64,000 bases of DNA, taken from positions 88,889,644 to 88,953,643 of the forward strand of contig CM065809.1 of assembly GCA_033398695.1 (NCBI GenBank). The letters run 5' to 3'. Origin of the DNA: Orobanche coerulescens. Taxonomy: Eukaryota > Streptophyta > Magnoliopsida > Lamiales > Orobanchaceae. Under the pieces are notes generated by a model. The model ran no database searches. It was given only the letters and a program-made list of their open reading frames with translations, and was not told the origin of the DNA. Position numbers and translations under genes: made by a program. This document shows positions 1 to 11,419 of this stretch, piece after piece; position 1 is the stretch's first letter, and each line of letters opens with the position of its first letter.

Positions 1-678
1 GGGCGCTGGATCGTTGGACAGGTTTTCCACCATGCGTTGGTTCGACGGGATCATCATGGGGATCTATGCTGAGGGCACTGGATCGTTGGATTACCAGTAT
101 TGTGTTGATGGAATCTTGTGAATTCGCATCATTGATTTTATCATGTGTTGTTATTCATATGTGTATGGTTGGTTATCCACCTTATGTTGATCTGATAGGA
201 TCAACAAAGGGATCTATGCTGAGGGCGCTGGATCGTCGGATTTCCATTGAGTATACATGATTGTTATTGTTGTGATCATATTGACGTGGTCATATGAGTA
301 TGCATTTGTAGGTCTTGTGTTAGGACCGTGTCCGTATTGCATTGATCTGATCTCGGATTAGACTGATATGATTGTCGTGGCACTTCATATCTCAAGGTAT
401 GTCCCGTATTTTCCTTTGGAATTTGTCCTTGATGGACAATCGGTTATCGTCTTGGGATTTGATGATATTATTCGATGGATCGTATTGGTCAGAAATGGTA
501 TATTTCCGTATCGTGAGTTGGTTATGATAGTTTGAGAATCTTGAGTATTGTTTGAGGTACAATACAGATATTATGTTCGAGTTTATTGGTTAATCGAGTA
601 CAGGATGTGAAATGTGATAATGGTTATTCTGATGAGAATTACTTGAGTAAGTAAAGTTATGGCGGAAAGATTACGTTG
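1..678 (+). repeat. LTR remnant H, first piece
   Basis: This is non-coding AT-rich sequence with no credible protein. It continues, after removal of two insertions, at 1947-2173 and 6986-7304, where it ends in GGGGGTGTTACA, the form of an LTR end on the plus strand. The left boundary lies outside the window. The short ORFs here have no family motif. Identification as the U3/R part of an LTR is an inference from continuity and from the terminal sequence at 7304. Confidence 0.5.
57..243 (+). repeat. Direct repeat inside H
   Basis: A unit of about 34 bp beginning GGGATCTATGCTGAGGGC and followed by a GGATCGTTGGATT-like stretch occurs at 57-92 and again at 209-243. A shorter partial copy lies at 1-18. 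This fits an LTR minisatellite. No function is visible. Confidence 0.6.
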
Positions 679-1946
679 TGTTGTTGCCCAAAATATCTAT
701 CCGAAGATTAAATACTGCTGGAGACGGACAACAAACAACAATTGCGGGAGCACTTCCGAGAGAAGATAAATAATACAAGATTTGCTGGGTTTGTTAGGCC
801 CGGGCTTGAATGCTCTCGCGAGATGATATTGATACAAATATTCGTGGATACAAGTATTAATGAGAGAAATCTAAATACAATGAGTGTAAAAAGACTCTGT
901 TAATCCGGCTCTTGAGCGAAGCTCGGTGTTCTTCGTCCCTTCCGATCGTCTTCTCGATGAGAGAGGCCGGGAGAAGTAAGACCGAATGATAGCTGTTGCC
1001 AAGAGTTGGAGATAGCCAAGTGTTATGTATTTTGCTTCTGTATTGCGTGTGTAATGTCAGAATGCCAGAGAGAGTTGAAGTCCTGGAGCCTTTTGTGCGG
1101 TAAAAGTTCGGTCCCTTGGACAAGTGCTGGGAGCCATGTATATATAGTGGCAGCCGGGTCCTGTCCTCTGGCGGGCGATCGCCTTCCGGCCATTATAATA
1201 ATGTGCCGATCGTCTGCCGGCCAATATTATAATGGGGCGATCACCCGAGCAGTTGGGCTAAAGTCCAAGGAAGAGGCTGGCAGCAGCTGGGTGGTCCAAT
1301 AAGGAGCCAGCACGCGTCCGGAGTCAACCACATGCGGGCCTACTGACAGCTTTCGGCGGAATCAAAGTCACATGCGGCCCTACTGACAGCTTTCGGCGGC
1401 TTGTCGGCTGGTGGAGAGATTCTGCCAGGCTGTGGTCAATGACCCGTGATTCGCGGATCTTGTCTCGGCCCTTGCACGTGGTGCCAGTCTTGAGGTTCAG
1501 CCTTTGCCGACTGGATGGCCATCGGTGCTGATCGACATGAGGCGGTCGTCTCTAGCTGGTCATCAGAGGTCGCCATCGGCCAGGTGCTGAGGGTCGGCAT
1601 TCGGTCGGTCACCAAGGGTCGGTCGGCAGATGCCGAGAGAGGACCACCTGCTTGTCGGTCGCCAGGAGTCGGTCACTAAGGGTCGGTCGGCAAGTGCCGA
1701 GAGATGATCGCCTCCACGGCCGCCAGAGTTTGGCCGCCGTACCGAGAGGCGATCGTATTGATGTCGATCGCTCGGCACCGGGATTCGTCCTGGGACCTTC
1801 GGTTGGCCAGTCTAGCTTATCCGCTGGGTAAAGGCTCGATCGCCTGGTCGCCGATCGGCGGTTCTGCCTTGGCTGCTCGGCAGTGACTCGGTCGCCCGAC
1901 CTCCAAGGCGATCGCCGGTCGGAAGGTGTTAATTCTTGACACAACA
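679..1946 (-). mobile_element. Solo LTR of the TRG (TR-GAG) family
   Basis: The segment begins TGTTGTTGCCC and ends TTGACACAACA on the plus strand, the same ends as the two LTRs of the complete element next to it. No internal region is attached. The flanks CGTTG (674-678) and CGTGG (1947-1951) match at 4 of 5 bases and are probably the target duplication. Read on the minus strand it has U3, then a TATATATA box at 1139-1146, then R/U5. A solo LTR normally arises by recombination between the two LTRs of one element. An 88-codon minus ORF at 857-1123 lies just downstream of the TATA box and is treated as chance. Confidence 0.9.
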
Positions 1947-2173
1947 CGTGGTCGTATTCTTATTTTGTATTCTCATTGGTATGTAATTATTAGTGTGATG
2001 TGACGGTTATCATTGTTGGATATTATGGCTGACCCCGTCGTGGGATTTCTTTTAGGTTCTTGGAGTATCGAGCTTGTAGCGGTCGTGAAGAGATGAGCTT
2101 CCCGGAGGATACTGGCTAGGACATGTTTTGTGCATTGAGTTTCTTGATTGGTTCTTGTATTCCGCTGCTAGAG
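1947..2173 (+). repeat. LTR remnant H, second piece
   Basis: This is non-coding host sequence between the solo LTR and the complete TRG element. Its last five bases, TAGAG, are repeated right after the TRG element at 6986-6990, so this piece was contiguous with 6986-7304 before insertion. Confidence 0.6.
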
Positions 2174-3439
2174 TGTTGTTGCCCAAAATATCTATCCGAA
2201 GATTAAATACTGCTGGAGACGGACAACAAACAACAATTGCGGGAGCACTTCCGAGAGAAGATAAATAATACAAGATTTGCCGGGTTTGTTAGGCCCGGCT
2301 TGAATGCTCTCGCGAGATGATATTAATACAAATATTCATGGATACAAGTATTAATGAGAGAAATCTAAATACAATGAGTGTAAAAAGACTCTGTTAATCC
2401 GGCTCTTGAGCGAAGCTCGGTGTTCTTCGTCCGTTCCGATCGTCTTCTCGATGAGAGAGGCCGGGAGAAGTAAGACCGAATGATAGCTGTTGCCAAGAGT
2501 TGGAGATAGCCAAGTGTTATGTATTTTGCTTCTGTATTGCGTGTGTAATGTCAGAATGCCAGAGAGAGTTGAAGTTCTGGAGCCTTTTGTGCGGTAAAAG
2601 TTCGGTCCCTTGGACAAGTGCTGGGAGCCATGTATATATAGTGGCAGTCGGGTCCTGTCCTCTGGCGGGCGATCGCCTTCCGGCCATTATAATAATGTGC
2701 CGATCGTCTGCCGGCCAATATTATAATGGGGCGATCACCCGGCGATTGGGCTAAAGTCCAGAAGAGGGCGGCAAAGTGGGTGGTCCAATAAGGAGCCAGC
2801 ACGCGTCCGGAGTCAGCCACATGCGGCCCTACTGACAGCTTTCGGCGGAATCAATGTCACATGCGGCCCTACTGACAGCTTTCGGCAGCTTGTCGGCTGG
2901 TGGAGAGATTCTGCCAGGCTGTGGTCAATGACCCGTGATTCGCGGATCTTGTCTCGGCCCTTGCACGTGGTGCCAGTCTTGAGGTTCGGCCTTTGCCGAC
3001 TGGATGGCCATCGGTGCTGATCGACATGAGGCGTTCGTCTCTAGCTGGTCATCAGAGGTCGCTATCGGCCAGGTGCTGAGGGTCGGCATTCGGTCGGTCA
3101 CCAAGGGTCGGTCGGCAGATGCCGAGAGAGGACCACCTGCTTGTCGGTCGCCAGGAGTCGGTCACTAAGGGTCGGTCGGCAAGTGCCGAGGGATGATCGC
3201 CTCCAGTCGGTCGCCAGGAGTCGGTCGCCGAGTACCGAGAGGCGATCGTATTGATGTCGATCGCTCGGCACCGGGATTCGTCCTGGGACCTTCGGTTGGC
3301 TAGTCTAGCTTGTCCGCTGGGTAAAGGCTCGATCGCCTGGTTGCCGATCGGCGGTTCTGCCTTGGCTGCTCGGCAGTGACTCGGTCGCCCGACCTCCGAG
3401 GCGATCGCCGGTCGGAAGGTGTTAATTCTTGACACAACA
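2174..3439 (-). repeat. 3' LTR of TRG-1
   Basis: The LTR has TG...CA ends and is nearly collinear with 5714-6985. On the minus strand a TATATATA box is complementary to 2633-2640. The upstream side (higher coordinates) holds GGCGATCGCC-type motifs followed by a long run of GGTCGGTCGCC-like repeats. Small differences from the 5' LTR show time since insertion. Confidence 0.93.
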
Positions 3440-3450
3440 ATTGCCCCCCA
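3440..3450 (-). other. Polypurine tract of TRG-1
   Basis: On the minus strand the bases just before the 3' LTR read GGGGGGCAAT and then TGTTGTGTC. A purine run in this place primes plus-strand synthesis and fixes the orientation of the element. Confidence 0.85.
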
Positions 3451-4385
3451 GCTTGCTCCTATGTTGTAGACATGGGGCGAGGTGGTTCTTGCTGGCGATC
3501 GTGTAAGGAAGAGGACGGGCGATCTTGCTGAGCTGACTTAGGATTCGGACTTGGGCTATCATGGTCGATTGGCTAGCTATCTTTCGGTCTTGTACCTGCA
3601 GAAACAGCATTGGCCGATCCCCCTTGGAAACTTGGTGGTTTCGCTTTGTTTGAGGAATCGTGCACAGTCGCGGAAATCGATTGACCGACTCCATGATCGT
3701 GTCTTGGTGCGCGAAGACATTGAGTGCCTCGTGACTCACTTTATTATGAGGGTCCTCTGTTAGGCTGCGCCTCGCCTCGTATTTAAACGAAGGGCGTGCG
3801 GTCTCGGTCTAGAGGAGTCCTTGCGCGGGGCAGCGTCGGATGAATCAACTCCACGCCCGCGGCTTGTTAGCTCTGCTTCCACCTCGGCACCATGAAAATG
3901 GCGAACCTCGACGGTGTACGTTGAGACGGGGGTTGTGGCACGTGTCCACTGATTAAATTTAGAGAGCCCTCAGACTACGCCGGCCTCGTATTTAAACGAA
4001 GGGCGGGCGATCTTGGCCGAAAGGGACCTTGCATGGCCGAAGCAGCCGGTTCCATCGACTACCAGGACCGTGGCCTTATGAAGTGCGGTGGAGGAGATCT
4101 TATGCCTTAGTCCGTCATGTTAGATGCTGGACTGTAGAGGGCGATCATGTCCTCCGGGTTGCTGATGATGTAGCGTGATAATCGGCGATCGGGCCGGAAG
4201 ACTGGCGATCGTCGCTCGGCTGCCGATCGCTTTATTCGTAGGTCGATATCGGCGATTGAGCGGGAGTTAGTACCTTATTTAAAATGGTGGACTGTAGGCG
4301 GTGAGCGAGTCCTCCGGCACTGCTGGATAGTAGCGATCGGGCTGGGAGACTGGAGGTCGTCGCGCGGGCGCCGATCGCTCTACTC
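3451..4385 (-). repeat. TRG-1 3' non-coding interior with internal repeats
   Basis: No conserved protein is visible. A 21-bp block beginning CTCGTATTTAAACG occurs at 3776-3796 and 3985-4005. Farther right, two imperfect copies of a block of over 100 bp, each containing GTCCTCCGG and GGCGATCG-type words, lie at roughly 4128-4243 and 4290-4390. The stretch may carry cis signals for packaging or simply be relics of lost coding sequence. Confidence 0.5.
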
Positions 4386-5585
4386 CTAGGCTAAGAAGAA
4401 GCCTTTGCACAGACAGAAATCTACGGCTCTAGCCGGAAGGCTGCGTAGGTCGTCGGTAGGGTCTTCGTGAGATGCCCGAACATAGGCGAAGCCCCGAAAA
4501 CCTCCTAGACCGCGTAGAGGGCGGTCTCATCGTTTACGGGCTCGCCGTTGAGGATGATCACGTCTACCCGGCCGATGTAGTCCGAGTCGGACTCTTCTTC
4601 TCCCTGCTTGATTTGCATCATACGAAAGCGACCTTCTGGCCGGACGACCCTGGTGGCGAAGTGTTCCGTGAAGATGTGCGCCAGCTCGTTAAAGGAGCCA
4701 ATGGACCGAGGTGGCAATGAGGTGTACCACCGGTGGGCGAGGTCGTCCAGTGTCAGAGGGAACATCCGGCACCTGGTCGCGTCCGATGCCCCACACCCGG
4801 TCATGTAGATGTTGAACTTCTTCAGGTGCGTCTGGGGGTCCGATCGCCCCTCGTACACGGGTGTTTGCGGGGGAGCGATCCTGTGCTGCACGGGGGCGAG
4901 CTCGATGTCGATCGCGAGCGGCTCGCTCGGCTCGGCGATCGTCTTCATGGCGCCTGCCCCGGATTGCAGGAGCGCCTTCACGTCGTCGAGCTGACGTTGC
5001 AATGCGGCAATCGTCGCGGCTGGGTTGCTTGCGGATCGGCTTTGGGAGCGGGAACCGAGGCGATCGTGTACCGATCTCCGGACTCCGCTTCTGCCGACCT
5101 CGGGAATTTCGCGAGCGGGAGCCAGGCGGCTGGATTGCCTTCTGGGAGCCGGGTAGGCCGAGCTCCTGGTGACGGATTCAAACTCCGTCGTCTCGTAGCT
5201 GGGGCCGGACTGCCCCGGTCGCCAGGTCGGGTCACTGCCCAGGCGATCGAAGACAGACGTGCCCCGCCAGGCGCCTCTTCTTGCGGCGAGAACCTCTGGC
5301 GATCGCTCGGCGATGTGCCTTGAGCTTCGCTTGGACTTCGGCGGGAGACCGAGGGGTGATAGCAGAGGCGCGTCGAGAGCACTCCGTCGCTCTGAAGGGC
5401 GGCTATGGCCTCTTCGACCATTCATTGGTTGGGCCCGATCGAGCGAGAGGCCCGGGCCGTCGTCCCGGACGGGATCGAGCGTCTCACCGCGGCGGCTACC
5501 TTCCACCATCGGCTGCGGCTCGGATCGGGCCAGGCAGGGTGCAGCCGTGGTCAACGGCTTTCTTCGACGCGGAGGCGGAAGACAT
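4386..5585 (-). pseudogene. gag: TRG-1 gag polyprotein, frameshifted
   Basis: Gag forms the virus-like particle that encloses element RNA. The main frame (4505-5554) has an arginine/serine-rich N-terminal half, a short heptad-like segment near residues 182-197 and a retrotransposon-gag domain from about residue 230. That domain contains HRWYTSLPPRSI and an FTEHFA segment, typical of plant Ty3 gag. The natural start is probably the ATG at 5585 (MSSASASKKA), which is also present in TRG-2. It is out of frame with the main ORF here, so an indel lies near 5556. A second frameshift near 4505 separates the gag tail, which ends at the stop at 4386. I see no zinc knuckle and no pol fused downstream. 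The copy is probably inactive, although these indels could partly be sequencing errors. Confidence 0.82.
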
Positions 5586-5693
5586 GATTTCTGAAGGATT
5601 TCTTTGAAGTGCAGTAAGTGTCACTTCAAGTATCTGCCTCGAGAACAGTGAGTGTTCTTCGGGACGGTAGGTATAAAAATTCGAGGGTTGGAT

Positions 5694-5711
5694 CCCCTTT
5701 CTCTAGCGCCA
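5694..5711 (-). other. Primer-binding site of TRG-1
   Basis: Two bases inside the 5' LTR, the minus strand reads TGGCGCTAGAGAAAGGG. The TGG start pairs with the CCA end of a tRNA. The sequence is not the initiator-Met type used by most other elements here, and I cannot name the tRNA with confidence. Confidence 0.7.
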
Positions 5712-5713
5712 TT

Positions 5714-6985
5714 TGTTGTTGCCCAAAATATCTATCCGAAGATTAAATACTGCTGGAGACGGACAACAAACAACAATTGCGGGAGCACTTTCGAGGGAAG
5801 ATAAATAATACAAGATTTGCCGGGTTTGTTAGGCTCGGGCTTGAATGCTCTCGCGAGATGATATTAATACAAATATTCGTGGATACAAGTATTAATGAGA
5901 GAAATCTAAATACAATGAGTGTAAAAAGACTCTGTTAATCCGGCTCTTGAGCGAAGCTCGGTGTTCTTCGTCCCTTCCGATCGTCTTCTCGATGAGAGAG
6001 GCCGGGAGAAGTAAGACCGAATGATAGCTGTTGCCAAGAGTTGGAGATAGCCAAGTGTTATGTATTTTGCTTCTGTATTGCGTGTGTAATGTCAGAATGC
6101 CAGAGAGAGTTGAAGTTCTGGAGCCTTTTGTGCGGTAAAAGTTCGGTCCCTTGGACAAGTGCTGGGATCCATGTATATATAGTGGCAGTCGGGTCCTGTA
6201 CTCTGGCGGGCGATCGCCTTCCGGCCATTATAATAATGTGCCGATCGTCTGTCGTCCAATATTATAATGGGGCGATCACCCGAGCAGTTGGGCTAAAGTC
6301 CAAGGAAGAGGCTGGCAGCAGCTGGGTGGTCCAATAAGGAGCCAGCACGCGTCCGGAGTCAGCCACATGCGGCCCTACTGATAGCTTTCGGCGGAATCAA
6401 AGTCACATGCGGCCCTACTGACAGCTTTCGGCGGCTTGTCGGCTGGTGGAGAGATTCTGCCAGGCTGTGGTCAATGACCCGTGATTCGCGGATCTTGTCT
6501 CGGCCCTTGCACGTGGTGCTAGTCTTGAGGTTCGGCCTTTGCCGACTGGATGGCCATCAGTGCTGATCGACATGAGGCGGTCGTCTCTAGCTGGTCATCA
6601 GAGGTCGCCATCGGCCAGGTGCTGAGGGTCGGCATTCGGTCGGTCACCAAGGGTCGGTCGGCAGATGCCGAGAGAGGACCACCTGCTTGTCGGTCGCCAG
6701 GAGTCGGTCACTAAGGGTCGGTTGGCAAGTGCCGAGAGATGATCGCCTCCAGTCGGTCGCCAGGAGTCGGTCGCCGAGTACCGAGAGGCGATCGTATTGA
6801 TGTCGATCGCTCGGCACTGGGATTCGTCCTGGGACCTTCGGTTGGCCAGTCTAGCTTGTCCACTGGGTAAAGGCTCGATCGCCTGGTCGTCGATCGGCGG
6901 TTCTACCTTGGCTGCTCGGCAGTGACTCGGTCGCCCGACCTCCGAGGCGATCGCCGGTCGGAAGGTGTTAATTCTTGACACAACA
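5714..6985 (-). repeat. 5' LTR of TRG-1 with TATA box
   Basis: This LTR has TG...CA ends and is followed directly by the TAGAG target duplication. On the minus strand it starts with U3, passes GGCGATCACC, CCGATCG and a perfect GGCGATCGCC palindrome (6209-6218), and reaches a TATATATA box at 6174-6181. Transcription should start about 25-35 bp beyond the box, near 6140-6150. This is the promoter for the gag RNA. Confidence 0.9.
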
Positions 6986-7304
6986 TAGAGTATCTTTATG
7001 GTTGGTCTTTTTCCGCTGCGTGAGTATTTTGAAATGCTCTTTTGGTATCTAGTAACTGAGGTTACTTTGGAAATCGTTTTCTAAACTTTTGAGTGTCGGC
7101 TGTTTGGCCTTGTTATTTCAAATGAGTTTTTCCGACGGTTTTTGATAAATGGATTTTTATAAGTCTTTGTGAATTTTTACAGATAGTACCGTCGTTGGCC
7201 TCTTGGGCATTTGTAAATGTTTGCGAAAACTTCATTTAGCCTTGTGGGTTCCATATCGGGGCCCACGGCGCTGTAATATTTCCGGTTAAATCTGGGGGTG
7301 TTAC
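6986..7304 (+). repeat. LTR remnant H, terminal piece
   Basis: The piece begins with the TAGAG duplication and ends GGGGGTGTTACA at 7304. Inside are TTAGCC, GGGGCCCAC and GGCGCTGTAAT, the tail module also found at LTR ends of LRD and G2. It is also clearly similar to the LRD-2 interior at about 63222-63480, with shared CCGCTGCGTGAG and TTTGGTAT blocks. No coding potential is seen. Confidence 0.6.
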
Positions 7305-7335
7305 ACGACGGACCTTACCCGGACCACACACACTG

Positions 7336-7655
7336 TTCGTACACATCATGTACCGAACTCCGGAGGCCTCAACGGACCCTACCCGGCTACAACATCGTTC
7401 GTACACATCATGTACCGAACTCCAGAGGCCTCGTCAGACCCTACCTGGATCACACACCTTGTCCGTACACGTCATGTACCGGACTCCAGAGGCCTCGTCA
7501 GACCCTACCTGGTTCACACACTTTGTTCGTACACATCATGTACCGAACTCCAAAGGCCTCGTCAGACCCTACCTGGTTCACACACTTTGTTCGTACACAT
7601 CATGTACCGAACTCCAGAGGCCTCGTCAGACCCTACCTGGATCACACACACATCG
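7336..7655 (-). repeat. 64-bp tandem repeats in LRD U5
   Basis: About five copies of a 62-64 bp unit start at 7336, 7398 and onward. Each contains TTCGTACACATCATGTACC, with the dyad GTACA-N5-TGTAC, followed by GGCCTCGTCAGACC-like sequence. Long ORFs across the array in several frames are a by-product of the repeat. Confidence 0.9.
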
Positions 7656-8587
7656 ACTCGACACAATTCATAATCATTAAATGTCAAGTCATTCCACATT
7701 ACGCCGAAATGTACAATCAAGCATGTGAACCAAAACAACACAAACATCATGATCATCACAACGACTCCTAACCAACACAACACACATTCGGTACACAATA
7801 CATTGAACAAACACGTGTACAACCATCTCATATGTACATCGCAATCCTGCACAAATGGCACAACGCCTAACACGTATACCAATATATCACTATTATCACA
7901 AAGCCTTCAAATTTCGGAAAACACAACCAACTCAACGGAACATATTTACGGAGGCAAGCAAAATCGTCATACAAATCATACGTAATTACTATTCACAAGA
8001 TACAAGTCGTATAATAAGATACTTGCCTCGATAGTCGGCACCCGAATATTCCGACGAATACGGCATAACCCGAAAAACCCCGAACACCTACAATTCTCCG
8101 TGAAATCCAACGGAAACACGGTTACTATGAGATTAACAATTGAAAACAAAGGAAAACACGGTCAAGAATTGAAGGGAACCCTTTGAGACATTTAATCGGA
8201 TACTAAATGTTCAAGGTTCCTAAGAAAACCAAAAATCCCGATTGGGTTCCAACGAACTCGAAATACGGATATACAATCCGTAGAACATGTCCAAAACAAC
8301 GTTTATACAACAATTAATTGATCAAAAACGGATTGGAATCGAAATCAAAAGGAAAACCCCTAAAATCTTCAAAAACAAGGGTTCAAGCCAAAATACCTCG
8401 ATTTGGACGAAGAACACGGATTAGATGATGATATAATCAACACAAGCCTTCCACGAATGATGTTCCATGATGTTCCCGATCAAAAACTCTCAAATTCCGT
8501 CGAAGGGTCGCGAAAAACGAAGGAAAAATGGAAAATGGCCGAAAGATCCACGTCCAGGCCTTTAAATAGCCGACCCTGGCCGATCAC

Positions 8588-8856
8588 TTACGGCCGTAAC
8601 CGGCCGGCCTTATGGCCGTAACTCGGCACTTACGGACGTACCCGGCAGGTCCTTACGGCCGTAACCGGCATTCGTCCGGAAGTTGCCTGGCACCTTACGG
8701 CCGTAACTCTCGGACCTTACGGCCGTAACCAGCATTCGTCCGGAAGTTGCCTGGCACCTTACGGCCGTAACTCTCGGCCCTTACGGCCGTAACCATCATT
8801 CGTCAAGCCATGCCTGCCGATCACTTACGTCCGTAACCGGCACCTTACGGCCGTAA
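8588..8856 (-). promoter_or_regulatory. TTACGGCCGTAA palindrome array upstream of LRD TATA box
   Basis: There are seven exact copies of the perfect 12-bp palindrome TTACGGCCGTAA (starting 8588, 8653, 8695, 8717, 8759, 8781, 8845), with at least three one-mismatch copies between them. The TATTTAAAGG box is next to the low-coordinate end, so in the direction of transcription the array sits immediately upstream of the core promoter. A role in transcription factor binding or silencing is inferred. Confidence 0.75.
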
Positions 8857-9392
8857 CTCGGCCAGGCCAGTACCTGCTGCGGCCGTCTCGGCCGTGGCCA
8901 CTTCCGACGGCCCCGACGACCCCGAAACCCGAACCTGAATATGAATCAAAGATACGGTTACGAAGCACTCGCAAAGACGAATCCAAGCGCTAAGAGAACA
9001 CACGATTCTGACCACCCGAAGGCTCAAAATTCGACAACGGAAGTAATTACCCCAAACTTTGGGAAATTACAAAAATGGCCCAAAACGTCCGCAAATCACG
9101 ATACGTGATCGAATAACCAAACCGAAGTTCACAACACGTCTAACAGAGTTAAACGGACTTACGGGAAACTCGAAATAGCAGTTTCCAACGAGATTCGCAA
9201 GAATCGAACTCAAGTGCGGAAAAGCGTCTAAAAAGCTCGGAACTCAGCAAAACGATACCGAAACGAACTCGGATGACAAAAAGTGCAGAATTAATCATTC
9301 TCGAAATGACGAAACGGTCATGAGCGAGTCATCAAAATGGACTCCGGCCGAAAAAAGAAATTTACCGAAAATCGAGAATTGCGGATATTACA

Positions 9393-11419
9393 GCTACTAA
9401 GTTGGCGAGTCTCACGCTTTTAAACTTTGAAAATCAATAAAAAGTAGATTTGGTAATGCGAGTACTCAAGGAAATAATGCAAACCGGTATTATTTATTCA
9501 AAACATTACACAACCTTAAGTTTAATACATAGCAAAACCATAACAAAGTGATCTTATTAAAAACAAAACATAGTCTTCCAGCATAGGGGCGAAATAGCTG
9601 GGAATGGCATATGGACAAGTCTCCGGTTGTCAACACTGAAGAAGATAGTCAACTCCTAAACATGAGCATCATCACCTGTATCATAAGAATCTAATGAGCT
9701 AATGGCTCAGTAAGATGAGACTTCTGTAATAGCAAAGTATCACGTAGCACGTTTATCAATGAATAACTACTATATATATAGTCATGTTCTTGTAAAATCC
9801 TTTCTTCGGGTACCCTTGAAGTGTGGTACTCGACTGATAGTGATAGGCCATGATTTTCGGAACCTATTCATATAATTGGCCAATAAAAGATGTATACGGG
9901 GGTTCCCATACTGGTTTTTCAACCAATGGTATTAGCCGTATTCAACCTTTTTTCATTCAGTGTGGGTTTCCTTGACCGACTTTCAGCCGCAAGTATTTGC
10001 CACCATGTGTTGGGTCCGCCGGTCCCCCGCGTCCCGTGCCTACCCGCCATCAATCAAGTACCATACTTCCTGTTCTTAAACATTCTTTTACATACACATG
10101 TCATGCATGATCATTCAATAACAGTCACGTATGAAAATATCAATCAATATATGATCCTTATGATACAGCAAGGAAAAGCATCATCTTACCTCAAGTCATG
10201 TGCCTGTTGATGTGAAAAGATCAGTTTCTATAGATGGATGTGCTAAAATCCTTGAAGAAAATCTGAAACCTCTTTGGGGACTTTTGTCAATCACCTTTGA
10301 AAAGCGCCGATTTGAGCTATCCGCTTGATCGGGATTTTTGTGGCTTTTATAATTTTTGGAAGGAAAATATGTTTCGGGCGTTTTAAAGTAGAGTTTCACA
10401 CTTCAAAATGATATATTATATGTACAAAACCACGTCCGGAACATGTATAAATAAGGGCTCAAAGTCGGTTGAAAATTAACCTTACCCGGACAGTGGAACC
10501 CTTATCCGGACGGTGCCGAGAAGCTTCGTCGGTCGTGACCGACCTTATCCGACAAATGGGCGGCCTCTTCCGGACAGATGGCGAGAAGCTTCGTCGGTCG
10601 TGGATCGACCTTATCCGGACAGTGGACGGCCTTATCCGGATAGTGGTCGAGAAGCTTCGTCGGTCGTGACCGACCTTATCCGGACAATGGATAGCCTTAT
10701 CCGGATAGTGGCCTAGAAGCTTCATCGGCCATGACCGGCGATTGTCGATCGGCGTGCCCGGCGGTGGCCGCAAATGTCCGTCAACTTGGCTCACCGGTTC
10801 GACCCCTTCCCGATGTCCAAATTCGATTTTCCGACTGTTCCACTCGTATGAGTTAAATCTTCGATATGCTCGGAACCAATTTTCGATAATATTAAAATAA
10901 TAATTTAATATTATTTTTGCAAGATAAGTGTTCAAATGAAAATTTTATCGTATCAATTAATTGAAAATTTTCAAATCACTTTCATAAATTCTAAAATAAT
11001 CCTTATAATTTATTTTGAAATCTTTACTTTTAAATCTTTCATTTTATGTTGGAAACATATCGATCCAAGTATTGGACAACTTGTAATTATTGAAATCCAT
11101 GACCATTAGCAAAATAAATAGCACTTAATTAAGTCTTTGAATTTTCTAGGGTATTACAATTATTATTTTATAATCATTTAGCACATCGATCTCCTTACTG
11201 AGAAACTGAGCTCCTCACTGCAACAAAACATCTCACAATGACCTTTTATCATGTTAGAGGAGATAATTAACATGTCGTATAAAACGTAATGCAAAGGGAC
11301 ATAGCAGTTATTCATGCTCATGAAATGTCTACTTGTATGCCATGCTTTCATAATGCATATTATATAAATGCATTTAGGTATTAAATGGTTATTGGCTTAG
11401 GGGATAACCGGGCATTACA
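9393..11419 (-). repeat. G1 LTR A (5'-trimmed on plus strand)
   Basis: The first 44 bp of the LTR seen in copies B to D, starting TGTAACACCCCC, are missing, and the copy begins GCTACTAAG right after the LRD LTR. The right end GGGCATTACA is intact and followed by a GGAGGGGAGGA polypurine tract (minus strand). The palindrome/HindIII repeat array lies at about 10488-10745. A TATTTATA box (minus) lies at 10446-10453. Confidence 0.88.

Larger units (their letters stand above)
2174..6985 (-). mobile_element. Complete non-autonomous TR-GAG retrotransposon (TRG-1)
   Basis: This is an LTR retrotransposon in minus orientation. The LTRs are 2174-3439 (3') and 5714-6985 (5'), with a perfect 5-bp target duplication TAGAG at 2169-2173 and 6986-6990. 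The interior is only about 2.3 kb. It has a TGG-initiated primer-binding site next to the 5' LTR, one gag reading frame, a GC-rich non-coding 3' part, and a G-run polypurine tract at the 3' LTR. I see no protease, reverse transcriptase, RNase H or integrase, so it fits the TR-GAG class, which must borrow pol from an autonomous partner. The sequence is strikingly rich in CGATCG and GGTCGG words compared with its AT-rich neighbours. Confidence 0.92.
7305..9392 (-). repeat. Truncated LRD-family LTR
   Basis: The segment is collinear at both ends with the LRD-1 LTR at 48769-51617. The left part matches its tandem repeats and U5, and the right part, ending in GCGGATATTACA, matches its U3. The terminal ~740 bp of U5 are missing: the copy starts inside the tandem repeats at 7305. 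The middle (about 8030-8880) is unlike LRD-1 but matches LRD-2 in R, and carries a different palindrome. A TATTTAAAGG box is complementary to 8559-8568. No gene is present. Confidence 0.85.

Noticed and set aside
857..1123. Conserved 88-codon minus ORF in TRG LTRs (also 2351-2617, 5892-6158)
   Set aside because: It is identical only because the LTRs are near-identical. In the diverged TRG-2 LTRs the matching frame is not kept, so there is no sign of selection.
2174..6985. Cyanobacterial origin, because GGCGATCGCC contains the HIP1-like GCGATCGC
   Set aside because: The segment has LTRs, target duplications, a primer site and plant-type gag; the word match is coincidental.
7298..7771. Long plus ORFs across the LRD tandem repeats (also 49452-49751, 55260-56054)
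   Set aside because: They are translations of a tandem DNA repeat open in several frames at once, in an LTR transcribed from the other strand, with no protein family signal.
10459..10935. 158-codon minus ORF over the G1 repeat array
   Set aside because: It is a tandem translation of the DRRSF-like repeat, not shared in frame between LTR copies, and lies upstream of the TATA box.
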